The notes beneath the pieces were generated by a model that saw only the letters and a list, made by a program, of their open reading frames with translations, ran no database searches and was not told the DNA's origin. Source: Voacanga thouarsii (Eukaryota > Streptophyta > Magnoliopsida > Gentianales > Apocynaceae). Taken from it: a stretch of DNA of 64,000 nt. Each line of letters opens with the position of its first letter. Within the stretch, counting starts at the first letter, position 1. The translations under genes and the position numbers were made by a program. The stretch is taken from assembly GCA_026120185.1 (NCBI GenBank), contig JANUWF010002128.1:310001-374000 (forward strand), written 5' to 3'. Shown piece by piece: positions 46,169 through 58,543 of this stretch.

Positions 46169-47083
46169 TTCTGGAGGGATTTGGCACTAATTCTATACTT
46201 CAGACCGAATGAGTTATTGTATGGTGAAATGAGTTAATTGCTCTGTAGTTTGTTATTGAAGGGTTCATGTCAAACTACTTGACTTCCCGGACTCTTGGGT
46301 GGTCATGATGTGTTGCTAGATACCGCTCATGATCTGCGAAATATGGGTTTATTAATTGATGAATTATTAAACCAATCCTGATTAGAATTGATATGACTAA
46401 TTCTAATTAATTAAAGATTATTAATCTCAAAGATGTTTGAATTAATTTGTATTTGCTACCAATTGACTGCAAAACCTAATAGGTAACACACAATAGAGGA
46501 TTATATATTCAGGATGTTATTTGATAACATAGTGGGGTTAATTGTGAGAAAGAGAAGTTATTGTGGCCAAATTATAATTAGTTATAATTTATGGACCAAA
46601 TTATAATTGTGAGAACTTGATAGTTCCAATTACAATTAGAGAATTCTAATTGTTTTAGAATTCTCAGATGGAGTATTTTTAGCAGGATTTTTTCGTGATA
46701 TACAGGATATATTCACGATTCCCAATAAGAAGAAGATTCAAGAAAATAACTCCAAAAACCCTAGGGCACACATGACTCCCTTCTCTTCTCTCTATCTCGT
46801 TATTCTTATCAAAACCCTAGCCGTCATTGTTGATTTCTGCTAGTACAGAAACATCTTGGTGCTTGAGAGTGATCCTTTGTTTGGATTTCTGTTAGAGGTA
46901 GTCACATACTGTGATTATAGTGGTCGGACATTCGACTCTCATGGTGTTTGATCACGAGGATTGCTGGATCGCATCTTAGACAAGAAAGAAAAAAAATTAA
47001 CGACAGGGACTCACTAGAAAGGTGACCTTTTTCTTCTCTTTATGTCTTGTTTTCTACACATATGCGGATCCTGGGATGGTATC

Positions 47084-48937
47084 TGTTGGGTATCTCTCGT
47101 GTATCATATACGATACAGTAGAAGAATAAAACGAGATACCATCCTAGGATCTGCATATGTGTGGAAAACAAGACATATATAGATAACAAAGATAACAGTT
47201 TTTACCTTTCTTTGATCGTGTGGAAAATAAATTCTTTCCTTCTTCAAGCTTGATAATTGTGGTGCGATCTAGCAATCCTCTTGAAGAATCACCACGAGAG
47301 TTGAATGTCCAACCACTATAATCACAGTGTGTGATTATCTCTAACATAAATCTAGATTGAGGATCACACTCAAGCACCAAGATTTTATGTGCTAGTAGAA
47401 AACAACAATAGTGGCTAGGGTTTTTCTTCTGTGTTCTTCTTGTTCAGCAAAACTAGAGAAAAAAAAGAAGAAGAAGAAGAAGAAGAAGAAGAAAAGTCTT
47501 GGTGTTTTCTTGGAGAGACTCACACGAGAGAGAGAGAAGACAACAAAAGATCATAAGGCATCTTATGCCCCTTGGTTTTTGTAGAGTTGTTTAATGTGTC
47601 CTTTGGTTTTCATGTTTTGTTTTTCTTGTGTGACCTATGATGTCACCCAAAAAGTTCCACATAAAACCAAATCTGAGAATTCTAAACAATTAGAACTCTC
47701 TAATTTGTAATTGAACCTAACAAGTTCACAGAATTACAAATTGGCCCATAAATTATAAGTAATTATAATTTGGCCACAACAACTTCTCTTTCTCGCAATA
47801 AATCCCACTATGTTATCAAATAACATCTTGAGTATAGAATCCTCTATTTTGTGTAACCAATTAGGTTTCTCGGTCAATTAGTAGCGAACATGAATTAATC
47901 CAAACGTCTTTGAGATTAATATCCATAATTAATTAGAATTAGTCATACCGATTCTAATCAAGATTGGTATATTAAATCATCAATTAATAAACCCATATTC
48001 TTAGATCATGAGTGGTAACTAGCAATACATCATGATCACCCAAGAGTCAAGGAAGTTAAGTAGCTTGACATGAACCCTTCAATAACAAACTACAGTGCAA
48101 TTAACTCCTGTCACCATACAATATCTCATTCGGTTTGGGGTACGGAATTAGTGCTAACTCTTTCCAGAATTAATTCTGGCCCGAATACAATATACTCTCA
48201 GCAGGAACCCACTACTCTAGATGCGTATCAATTTGAACTATTTCCAATACATATACGCTTTGGCCAAAGACTTCTCGAGTAGTAATTCCTACAAGTGGCC
48301 ATAAGATATTCAACCCTACTATTAGGAGTGGTGAATCCTTTATTGACTCTCTCAACTACTTTCATTTACCATACAGTGTACCAAATATCTATCCCATAGG
48401 CAGCCCTCGATCTGGCTCCAGAGATTCGAATGAAAGCACAATGCTCAGTAAACTAAGTATCTTGGAGATCTTAAGTCTAAGGATACTTGCACGTTTGTCA
48501 TATTGAGGTTATATCACTGGCACTAAATAGTTATCCATTTGATTATCTCATAGCTAGGTCATCCAATGAACTTATTCTACTAACAAGCATCCATGTGTTA
48601 AATTTGAGCATCTCAATACTTACGGATATGAGAACCACCGCCTGATCAAATCTAGAAGTCTAACGCATGCTAGTCTTAACGCATTAATCATGTCCTATCT
48701 CATTAATAATAGGACTAGGGACTATTTAAGTACTAACACTATACAGTGTAGTAGGAATCTCATCTCATGATCGCAGTCATGATTTCCTTAACATAGTGTT
48801 GTACTTAGAACTTTATCTAACAGTTATATTACTTAAATGTAAACAAAAGAAACTGTTAGATAAATAATGCATTTTTTAAAAATAAAACGTGTTATACACA
48901 ATGTATAAGTGATTGCCTATAAGGCATAACACTAACA
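47084..48937 (-). mobile_element. Copia family solo LTR (1,854 bp) with GTATC duplication
   Basis: On the minus strand it runs from TGTTAGTGTTATGCC at 48937 to GATACCCAACA at 47084. GTATC flanks it on both sides (47079-47083 and 48938-48942). The interrupted host sequence is the LTR of copia C, same family, opposite orientation. It has no internal region. It contains a GAA microsatellite at 47465-47495. Confidence 0.92.
47465..47495. repeat. (GAA)n microsatellite
   Basis: This AAG/GAA trinucleotide run lies in the solo LTR and is absent from the equivalent place in the LTR at 42243-43966. Confidence 0.9.
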
Positions 48938-48988
48938 GTATCTTGTTCTTATTTTTCCGTTGTGCCATATATGATATGCATGAGATAC

Positions 48989-49370
48989 CTTACAAGAACT
49001 ATATTGAGACCCCACTACCCGAGTTGATGGATCTTCTTGACACCATAGAAACTTCCTTGAAGAAGAAAGCTAGTGTTGTTATGCTGGTATATTCTTCTTC
49101 CTCGAATAAGGAAGTTCCTAAGAAGAAGAAAAAAGTTGCCACTAAGCCTAAAGAAAAAGGTTTCCACTATGCCCAAAGGTGTCATAAAGAAAATGCATGC
49201 AGCCGTCAAAGGCCCATATTATTAGTGTGGCAAGATAAGCTATTGGAGGCCCAACTGTGTGGCCTACCTGGAGACTATCAAAGAGAGGAAGGAGAAGTTT
49301 TCGTGCAATTCTACTTCCACTCCTGGTATGATTATTATTGTGATTAATACTGCTTTTAAAAATAAGATAT
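48989..49370 (+). pseudogene. Copia C gag C-terminal fragment
   Basis: The frame reads NYIETPLPELMDLLDTIETSL, then a KKKKK-rich segment. This matches NKIESTIPELIDLFKTAESS of copia B gag at about 39940-39870. The knuckle region (CGKISYWRPNC) is broken by a shift and a stop near 49220. The N-terminal two thirds of gag are deleted, so the fragment begins almost at the LTR end. At the gag-pol boundary it reads KERKEKFSC without the TAG seen in copies B and D. Confidence 0.8.
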
Positions 49371-50796
49371 GAGTTTTGGATACTAGATGTGATCTTATTT
49401 TTGTAATAATTTGCAGGGACTAAATGATAGTAGAAGGCTTGAAAATGGTGATGTGGACCTACATGCTACAAATGGAGCAACTTTCTCTAGGACTTATCAT
49501 CTACACTTGCCTTCTGTATTAATTCTAAAACTTACAAACTATTATTATTTACCTGTTTTACTTAAGAACATTATCTCAATTGCATGTTTGGACATGCATG
49601 GTTTTCATTTAATTTTCAAAAATAAAACTTGTTCTTTTTCATTAAATGATGTCCAATATGGTACTGCAACTTTGAAAAATGGTTTCTATTTTCTAGACAT
49701 GAATGATCTTATTCTCAATATAAATAACAAGAAACAAAGAAAAAATAACTCAATCTCATCTTACTTATGAAATTATCATTTAGCCACATAAAGAATTGCG
49801 TTTCTAAGTTACATAAGCTTAGTGACTTAGGGTCATTTGATTACGAATCATATGGCACACATTTGATTTTTGATTAATTGAAAAAAATGACTAAAATATG
49901 TTTTTTCTAGAAAAGGGGGCCAAAAAGTTATTGGAACTCATGCATACTACTGTATGTAGCCCAATGTCAATACAAGTAAGAGGAGATTATCAATATTTCA
50001 TGACCTTATAAATGCTTGTTCATGTTAAGGTATTTGGATTTAATTAAATACAAATCAGAAGCCTTTGACAAGTTCAAGGACTTCAGCAATAAAGTAGAGA
50101 AACAACTTAGTACTTAATAGGATATTAAAACTAAGAGAAGATGAATACTTAAGCTAAGAGTTTGAAAGTTATCTAAAAGATAATAGGATATTATCTCAAT
50201 GGACTATACCATATACACCTCAACATAATGCTATATCTGAGAGATGGAATCAAACCCTTCTAGAAATAGGACGAACTATGATGGCTTTTGTTGACTTACC
50301 AAAATCATTTTGGGGACATTCACTAGAGACTATTGTTTATATACTACAAAGAGTTTAGTAAAAAATGGTTGATACTACCCTATTTGAGTTATTCTTCAAT
50401 AAGAAACCAAAGTTATCTCACATGCGAATATAGGGTTGCCCTGCATTTGTTAAAAGGTCACAGTCAGACAATCCTGAAAGTAAGTTTGACCAGTATATGT
50501 TTGTTGGATATCCGAGGGAATCATTTCGATATTACATGTATTTTCCTTCAGAAAATAAAGTGTTTGTTTTGAACCATGCTTTCTTCTTAGAGAAGGAGCA
50601 CATAACGAAAGGGGACCACGAGAGTAAAAATTAAACATAGAGAAGTTCAAGAAGAACAAACAAATATAGATTAACGACCTAAACTTATATCTATTGAGAG
50701 AATGCCTAAACCTTCATCTACAAAAAACCTGGTGCGTCGAGTAGGATACGTTAAGCAGCTGAAATATATGGATTTCTCATAAGTTACCATAATAAC
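49371..50796 (+). pseudogene. Copia C protease to integrase, plus RT linker (broken)
   Basis: Protease remnants (VLDTRCDLIF) are followed by LNDSRRLENGDVDLHATNGA-like text and a clear frame at 49411-49770 with NYYYLPVLLKNIISIACLDMHGFHLIF. Integrase follows in broken frames: the SVCSPMSIQ region, ISERWNQTLLEIGRTM and FWGHSLETIVYILQRV. The last piece (50640-50785) is the linker before RT. The Athila LTR at 50797 ends it, and no RT or RNase H of this copy is found in the window. Confidence 0.8.
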
Positions 50797-52200
50797 TAAT
50801 AGGGCTAAATTCATCCATAATGTCCTAGTTATTTGAGGACATTTAGTTATACGTTTAATGCAATATTTAGTCATATTCTTTCATGTTTAATATTTTACCT
50901 TAGGAAAGGTATTTTAGTGTTTTATTGCTGAATGGAAGAAAAAATGACGAAAAACTGTCGCTAATGCAGTGCACTACTGGTACCAGCCTATGGCTAGAAG
51001 CAAGGGAAAATGTTAATAAAAACACATGGCTGGTGCCGGCCGTGAGGAGCACGGCCGGTGCCAACTCAAGTCTGTCCTCATGGCTGGCACCAACTCAAGG
51101 CTATTCAAAGACGATGATTTTCCTAATCAAGCTCAAATTTGGAAATTTCCTGAGAATTGTGGTATTTTCAACTTGTACTGAGCCCAAAACTCTTAGGGAA
51201 TGAATTTTGGCATCTTGTGAGCCTATTTAAGTAATGAAAACACATGAGAAATATATGAATCCACAGATCAAAGCTGCCAATCAATCATTAAAGAGGAGAT
51301 TCATCAATCAAGGGGCATTTTTTAAGAAGGTCTTCAAGGAGAAGAATGAGGGCTTGTCTATAAGTTCTTTCTTTTACTTTGTTTTCTTTTTCTACAACAA
51401 TGACATGATTAATGTTTTCATTGTAATTTAACATTATTTTGGGATTCATGATTTCTTGAGTTAGTTTAATCTTTTGATCAATTAATTATTTTTCTTAGAT
51501 TATTTATTTTTATTATGGAATTGATTGATTTATTCTTCTTGTTAACTTGCTTGAAAAATGTGTTGATAATGGTTTCAATTTAATTAATTTCATGTTTGTT
51601 ATCTCTTAACATGTTTGAAAAATGGATTAATTGTCAAGAACGTGGGTAATCAAAGATTTGTTGATGATTGCTAGAATATAGATTCATTAAGAAATTTTAT
51701 ACTTAAAATCGCCTAGAATTTACTGGATTTATGTGAAAATTAATTTTAATGCATCTTTTAGGTAAATTGGTCGGGACAGAATATGTTTAGTAATTTAACT
51801 AGAAGATAGTGGTTCCATGGATTACAAACGAAGTGAGTCTATTTTAATTTCTTCATGATACCAAGATAATTATTGATTGTGATATATGCTAAATAATTTA
51901 TTGTCTTATCTTCAAGAATATTTGTCTAAATTGAAAATTCTTTTATCCTTAAGTTGTATATATTTTTCTTTATTTTTTCTTTATTATTCTTTCATCACTT
52001 TATTAGTTTGGTTAAACAATGAATGAAAGGTAACTTGTGGTAGTTGTTCCTAGAGGATCGATACTCATTAATCCCAATACTATGCTTGTAATGAGTACAC
52101 TTTCTCATATGTGTAATTTGGGGGTTAATATTTTAATTAAAACTTGGCTAGAGATGGATTTAAATCGTATGATTTTTATGCACCTAAATTCTACGCATCA
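50797..52200 (+). mobile_element. Athila-like LTR, copy 4 (5' LTR by context)
   Basis: It starts TAATAGGGCTAAATTCATCC (TG mutated to TA) and ends TTCTACGCATCA. A degenerate Asp-tRNA primer site follows directly, so this was a 5' LTR. It has a strong GC-rich hairpin at 51036-51058. Length is about 1.40 kb, like copy 3. Confidence 0.85.
51036..51058. repeat. GC-rich hairpin in the Athila LTR
   Basis: CCGGCCGTG and CACGGCCGG are perfect 9 bp arms around a 5-base loop. The surrounding sequence is AT-rich. It occupies the same part of U3 as the GC-rich repeats at 9871-10088. Confidence 0.9.
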
Positions 52201-52222
52201 AGTTTTTTGTGCCGTTGTCAGT
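52201..52222 (+). other. Degenerate Asp-tRNA primer binding site
   Basis: AGTTTTTTGTGCCGTTGTCAG corresponds to the Athila consensus TTTTTGGCGCCGTTGCCGG, whose core is complementary to the plant Asp tRNA 3' end. Several bases have changed by C/G to T/A steps. Confidence 0.7.
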
Positions 52223-52263
52223 GAACAATATCAAGACACCTTAAATTTCATTAATTTAACCAT

Positions 52264-52313
<50 letters not shown>

Positions 52314-52538
52314 TTGTCTATATGTAAATATTTTTATATGTTCTTTGTGTAAATAAGTACTATATCTTTTTCTGTGTATGAATGTACTTCAATTAACTCA
52401 CTTAGTATATGTTGTACTCCAAATGTTTATTCTATTTAATTGACTATTTGTAAGTTCTATAATCTCATCACCTTATTTTTCATGTATTTTTTGCCATTAG
52501 TGTATTATCCGACAATTCCAATGAGACCCATTGGATTT
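52223..52538 (+). other. Athila leader scrap with TA microsatellite
   Basis: A short non-coding remainder follows the primer site and includes a TA run at 52266-52313. The chromovirus LTR begins at 52539. I see no gene. Confidence 0.6.
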
Positions 52539-55500
52539 TGTATAGCACCCAACTTTTTTTTTTTTTTTTTAACTTTCAATTGGCTACTATTTGTAATAGG
52601 ATGAGAATTTGTATTGATGTCCAGAACAAAAGTTGAACACTGTAATGAGATGAATACTTGGGTGAAATGAAATTTTGTCAGGGCCTTGATGTAATTATTG
52701 GATTTGTTTAACTTATACTCTAAATTTTTTAAGGCTATTATTATTAATAAAATAAGAATTCTAGGGTACTCTAAAAGGATAAATTGATTAGTGTGATGAA
52801 ACGCACGTTTTGGTGTGATTAATGCTACCCAGGGTATTGGGTGCATTTGTATCATTTTGACAGCACCAGCGACTTTGACCGCAAATTTGACCAAGTAGAG
52901 AAGGAATTGAAGAATTTAAGTGTTACCAATGGATTCAGTGGAATTTTTGGAGTTGAATGGTGAAATAAAATATTTTTCCGTTACGCACCTGATTTTGGTC
53001 ATTTCTGAAGAAAATAGGAAAATGCGGTTCAAAATGGGACGTGTGGCTTTTTGTGATTGGTGGCCAAGGACAAGTGTCAAATAATAAGAGGATGCATGAA
53101 ATATTCATGCATGCAAGTCTTCTTAAATATTCTTTACAAAATAATTAAGGAAAATGCGAAAACAAAAATGAGATCACAACACGCATAAAGTAGCCACCAT
53201 TCATTTAATTATGCAAAATCTTATTGGTACCGGGCAAGACCATAAAAGTAGAAGGAAAGAAGAAATAAGGATGGAAAGGAAAGGAAAATCAAGAAAAAAA
53301 TAGAAAAAGAGAGAGAAACAAAAGTGTGTGCATTTCGTGGTTTGTTCTTGGTTTGCTTGGAGAAAGATCAAGCCAAAACAACCTATACACAAGGTAAAGT
53401 TCTATGCTTCAAGAATTAAAGTTGTAGATCTCGTTATGGTGACCGTTTTGATATGAATTATAACATGAAAACATGAGATTTATGATGATTAGAATGATTA
53501 GTGTGTACTATGTGAGACTTTATGTGTGCAAGTGTGTGTACCGGTTGGAGGAAGGATTCATAGGCTATATTTTGTATGGTGAATAAGGGTATTTCAATGG
53601 TGATTTAAAAAGGGTTTCATGATTGAGAAGAATGATGGTAGGGCTGGGATAAAAACGGGGTTAAACGTTAATGAAAATTGATTATGATTACTTTTGAACG
53701 TTGATGTTAATTATATTTTTTTTGCACAAGAACTTAGTGGCCTTCTTGAACCTAAAAACCATAAGAATTAAGGTTTTTTTTTTTAAGGGAAATAAAGTGG
53801 ATTATAGGTTATATAGGTGCAATGAATCAAGAAGGACAAGTAGGTGAACTTGTTTTCTGCAAATGGACTAACAACCAGAAAACTACTGTGGCTGTTTTTG
53901 CCATGTAACGAGCTACAAGGACAAGAATACTAAAAAGAGCCAACTCAAAATTAAATTTAAGAGTCTTACGGTCTTTTTGGTATATCATACAGACAAATTG
54001 GAGTTGTACATTGAAAGTAATGTTCAGAACAAAATCATGTGTCCATGCAGAAAAATTTCCGAATTTTGCATGGCAAAGGACAAACCCAAGGATGATTAAT
54101 TATCTGATTTTGGGTGAAACGAAGGGGAAATATGAAGTGAATCGCTTGTATATGAAGGGAGAAAGGATGTGGAAAAAGGAAAATGAAAGAAACGATCAAA
54201 TGACGTGAACGAAAGTTAAACGTTTTCCATAACCGTCGTCTAAACGTCAGTTGGACGTTAGGCACGTCGGCGAACCTTTGGCTATTTTTTGGCCGAATGC
54301 GAATTGACCTAAAAACGATGTTTGGTGAAGGTTTAGTAGAAAACAGCCAACATAATGTCAAAAATGGTAGAAACGGTGACTAAACGGCCATGAACGGGAA
54401 GAATATTTAGGATACGAGATGAGTCCCTTGGATTTCTAAAACGCTTCCTAAAGCTAGTGTGCTTTGTTTTTCCTTGAAACATGATGTTATAAACCATTTT
54501 GGAAATCCTTGAATATGTTTAAAGTTTACCTGAGCAAAATTTATTTTTTTATGCTATTTCGGGCTTGAATGAATTTCATGATTAGCTTGGAAACCTTAAC
54601 AGATGATTAAAGTATGGTTTTGTGAATTTAGTCCTTTTTGGATTAAATGCTTGGGATTTTCAAAAAACAGTAATTTTTGGAATCGAGTATTCATAAATTG
54701 ACCAGAATACCTTTATTAGAACATTTATGGAAATGTGTTTGGAAACTTTGAATTTAATCTTGTTTTTAGATTAGAATTCAGAATTTCTTGAAATGAATAC
54801 CTTTTGGAATTGGGTATTTGGAAAATGATCAAAATGTCCTTATTGGAATGTTTTATGAAAACCATTGGAACTTGGGTATTCAGTAAATGACGAAAATAAC
54901 CTTATTGGAACTCTTGCGAACATTTTTCAAATCAAGTAAGGGTAAAATGACTCGAATACCTTGGAAATGACTTTTGTAATTGGGCAAATGTAAAATAATC
55001 CGAATGCCCTTGGAAAATGACTTTTTCATCGAGTATGAAGAAATGACCCAAATACTCTTGGAAATATCATTTGATGTATGAACTTAACTCTTTATCCTAT
55101 TTCAATATGATTTTTGAAAATAATCTCTCGTGATGAGATTGATTTTTGGAAAATAACTTTTGATCCCTAAAGTTATTTTATTAGCCTGATAGGCCATGGA
55201 ATAAATTGGTTTGCTCTGTAGAGCCTATGTGAATGATGATCTAACTTGTGAGTTAGTTGGATCAAATTCTGAAAATTGTTGTTTTGCCCTAAGAAAATAT
55301 TTTGATTTGAAAGTGCTACGGGATAAGATAACCCTCTAGCCTGATCTGTCAGACGGGGTTGGTATTGTTAATATTGATTACTCAGCAAGGACTTTGATAT
55401 TTATACTAGCCTACGTTAGAATTAGACGGCCTTAGTAACCTGGCCTAGTTCTAGGGATTGTCTTACTCTGAATGGGGTGATAGGACATTGAGTTGAGTCA

Positions 55501-56339
55501 TCATAGCTAGCCGTTTAGCACCAGGTAATTGCCGCGTTTGCAAGCACTTGTTATTTTAAGTTATTTGCTGAATGACAGGCGGGGAAAATAGTTGCGTTTG
55601 ACTCCTTGTCACCTTGATGGTAATTGACGTCAAGATTGGGACCTAAGGCTTATGGTGGCAAGTAAAAAATTGTGTGCTGCAATACACTAGGTATGCTATG
55701 ATATAACTGAGCAGAAGTACACTGTGGTATACTTATTCTAGGGGTGCAGATTGACTACTGGAGGTTATTGTCTCAGTACAATGATACGTGGCACCGAAGG
55801 CATGGACTGCCTATGATTTGAAAAGTGGGGTAATGATTTGAAATCTGAAATAAAGATTTTCAAAAATGATTGAGTTCTGGTTAAACTCTTCTTTAAAGAG
55901 TTTGGAATTATTTCCAGTAAACAAATGATATGCTATTCCACAAAAATTTTATGTACCCTATTCTTTCATAAAGCACTAGTATACATGGGACTCATTAGGT
56001 AATTCGTCACTCACACGTGGCTTTTATTTTACCTTTTTGTAGGCTGCAAAGCTGAGCGGATCTATGGATAGAAGGACAATACCATAGAGTCGGTGGTTTT
56101 GGACTGGACAAACTCCATTTTGATCATGTACTGTATTTTGTTATAGATAGAGATGGTATGTATGAGATTTTCTTATATCTATATATGTGGGGCCATCAAT
56201 GTGGATTTTGTTGATTTTTGACCTTATATATGTATTTACCCTATTATTTTTGTTATAAAGACCCCCTGTCCAAGAAACTGGATAGGGCGACACCTGGTGT
56301 TCTTTGGCTTCCGTTGTTATCTTTAGTAGGGGTGTTGCA
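52539..56339 (+). mobile_element. 5' LTR of the chromovirus (3,801 bp)
   Basis: It starts TGTATAGCACCCAAC and ends GTAGGGGTGTTGCA, with partly inverted termini, and a primer site follows at once. It includes a T run (52554-52570), a U3/R region with GGGACTCATTAGG..TCACTCACACG near 55990, and an ATAAAGACCCCC / GGGCGACACC block near the end that parallels 3825-3865. I see no coding frame of note in it. Confidence 0.85.
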
Positions 56340-56356
56340 ATTGGTATTAGAGCGTA
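56340..56356 (+). other. Primer binding site of the chromovirus
   Basis: TTGGTATTAGAGCGTAG is a one- or two-base variant of TGGTATCAGAGC, the initiator-Met tRNA primer site. It directly follows the LTR end. Confidence 0.85.
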
Positions 56357-56413
56357 GTTTATAGAACTGTGGTATCATCATAGAAATTAATAAAACTCTT
56401 TTATTGTGTAGGT

Positions 56414-56939
56414 ATGGCGAATAGGAACGATAAGGGTAAGCGCAATGATGAAGGAAAGAAAGAAATAGGTGAAAGCTCGGGTGTGAAGAAATGGAGAAAA
56501 ATTAGGAAGATCTTCTAAGTGGGTGTGCCGGGATATTTTCTTTTGACAGGACTTGGACCCGGTCGCTATCATGTACCTAGTCTCTCCGGGAGTAGGTTTT
56601 CTAGCGGTACCCATTATTAGTCCATTTATGTGAGACCTTAGTATAGAGGAGATATCATCACCACATGAGGAGAAAAGTGGTGATTTTGATGAGATTGATG
56701 ATGATGAGGAGGATAGTATCTCCGATGGTGTAGCATTGTCTAAGGATGATGAAGAGGTGTTTGGTGAGGATGTACCCGAGGGACTGGAGGAGGAGATACT
56801 GGATTTAGAGGCTGTTGCTACGGGAGAAGACCAGGAGATACCTGAGGTAGAGGTGCCTATAGCTGAGGAGTCGGAGGAGGATTTAGAGATGGACCCAGAG
56901 CTATTGACTTGGTCTGCAGCTAGATGCAGATGTAGATGA
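56414..56939 (+). pseudogene. Pre-gag frame with a strongly acidic C-terminal part
   Basis: An ATG at 56414 opens a basic stretch (MANRNDKGKRNDEGKKEIGES). After a shift, a second frame runs to 56939 with only two stops (56544 and 56631). From 56634 it is open for 102 codons and very rich in Asp and Glu (FDEIDDDEEDSISDG, then VPEGLEEEILDLEA). It lies between the primer site and gag, where the element usually has only a leader. I do not recognise the family. It could be a lost pre-gag gene of this lineage or chance low complexity. Confidence 0.4.
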
Positions 56940-57215
56940 GGAGGTTAATGTAGCGAAGTCTTACACAGTTTTGACTAACTCGTGACCTTCCGTATTAAAC
57001 AGTGATGATGATAAGTAGGAGGATGAGATGTAGATAGATTGTATGATATGTACTGTTTGACTGGTGAATATGACTATGTGCATGGCCCACATATTTTGTA
57101 CTGACTTTATGATAAATGAGAATGAATATATGTTATGTTTTGCTATTTGCACTGAGTCTATGTTTATGATTGCTTTTGAGCCATGTTACATTGTTATGTA
57201 TTATGAATTGAACAG

Positions 57216-58276
57216 ATGCCACCTAAACAGACCTCTAGATGATCATCGCGGGTTACTCAAAATAACTTTGAGCTAATAGTGGAGGCACCACAGGCGAAAA
57301 GTCCCCACCTTATGACTTTGGAACACCCCATGTTTCAAGCTTTTCAAAAGATGGCTGATACAATCTAACAGTTGACTAAGACTGCTACTAGAGTAAATGA
57401 GAATACTAGGGTGAATAAGGCTATGAGTAAGGAAAGTCAGCAAATGAAGTCGAATCGGATCGAGCCCTTGAGCACTTTTTAAAATTGCACCTTTCATAAT
57501 TTCAAGGCCAACCTGATTCAGAACAGGTGGTAGAGAATTGCATTGAACAGATAGAAAAAACTTTTGCAACCTTGAATTATGCGAAGTAAAGGAAGGTACA
57601 ACTTGTAACATTTCAGTTGAAAGAACCTACCAAAGATTGGTGTGCAAGGGGGATAAATCAATGAGAATGGGAATGGGAAGATTTTAAGGACAGTTTTATG
57701 AAGGAATTTATTCCTATTTAGGTAGGAGAAAGAAAGAAGGATGAATTTTAAGCTTTTCATCATGGAGGTCATACGATGGGACAATATGCTGTTGAATTCA
57801 CTAGACTATGAAAATATTGCCCACTATTAGTCCAATCGGAAATAGATAGGGTTAGATGTTTTCTGAAGGGCTTACGGCCAGAGCTGAAGAGAGCATTAGC
57901 TAGTATGTCTCCTACCAGTTACAATGTTGCAGTAGAGATGGCCTTTAGAACGGAAATGGCAAATATTGAACAAGCAGGTGAGAAGAACCAAGGCGGACTT
58001 CAGAGAGTGAATCGAAAAAGACCTGGAGGGTCCCGATGGCAGATGAAAGGAAAGATGCAAAGGAAGGGTGGCCCGACGGGTCTAATAGGAGGACTGCTAT
58101 CCTTTAAATGCTTCAATTGTGGAGAGTTAGGCCATAAGAGTTTTCAATGCCCTCACTCACGGAGGATAGGAAAATGGAGTCGACCAAGAAGTAACAACCA
58201 AGGACAGAGGTCAAGATTCGGAAAAGGAAACCCAGGGCAAACTTCTACCTCCAGAACTAGACCTCATAAACTGTAA
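57216..58276 (+). pseudogene. Chromovirus gag with CCHC knuckle (broken)
   Basis: The likely start is ATG at 57216, giving MPPKQTSR, like the MPPRR start of Tekay gag. The capsid-like middle is spread over frames: ENCIEQIEKTFATLNYAK-like text, VTFQLKEPTKDW, then GQYAVEFTRL and FLKGLRPELKRALA. The final open part (57905-58276) ends in the zinc knuckle CFNCGELGHKSFQC, complete, followed by a basic Arg/Gly/Ser tail. Stops near 57240, 57366 and 57481 and later shifts break it. Confidence 0.88.
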
Positions 58277-58284
58277 ATAAATGC

Positions 58285-58543
58285 TTGGGTAGTGGCATTA
58301 GAGAAGACGGACAATCAGGCTACAGTGGTGAAAGGTATAGTCTTGATTTTCTTTATCATAATACTAAAGTATTGGTAGATCCCGATTCTATGTATTCTTT
58401 TGTTGCCAATTCATATCTTGATTCTTTGGGGATAAAGGGAGAAGAAATTTCAAATGAAATGATTGTTAGTACTCTATTTGGAAAATAAATAAATAGTGAG
58501 AGAATACATATGGATTGTAAGATTTTGGTAAGAGATGAATTAT
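58285..58543 (+). pseudogene. Chromovirus protease start (broken)
   Basis: The text VLVDPDSMYSFVANSYLDSLG matches the family pattern L-F-D-S-G-A-T-H-S-F. The active-site D-S-G has become D-P-D, so catalysis is lost. After LFGK a stop occurs at 58486. The remainder (MDCKILVRDEL) reaches the insertion of the Athila LTR at 58544. Confidence 0.75.
58538..58543. repeat. Target-site duplication AATTAT, left
   Basis: AATTAT precedes the LTR at 58544 and is repeated at 59728-59733. Five bases is the norm for this superfamily, so one matching base may be chance. Confidence 0.7.

Larger units (their letters stand above)
45836..48988 (+). mobile_element. 5' LTR of plus-strand copia C, split by a solo LTR
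   Basis: 45836-47083 and 48943-48988 together form the plus-orientation LTR minus about its first 500 bases. It is interrupted at 47083 by the solo LTR 47084-48937. It carries GTCTTGTTTTCTACACATA, then GGATGGTATC before the insertion and TTGTTCTTATTTTTCCG after it. The LTR terminus and primer site are deleted. Gag sequence starts at about 48989. Confidence 0.82.

Noticed and set aside
54035..54361. 108-codon minus-strand frame
   Set aside because: It lies within the chromovirus LTR with no motif and no second copy to support it.
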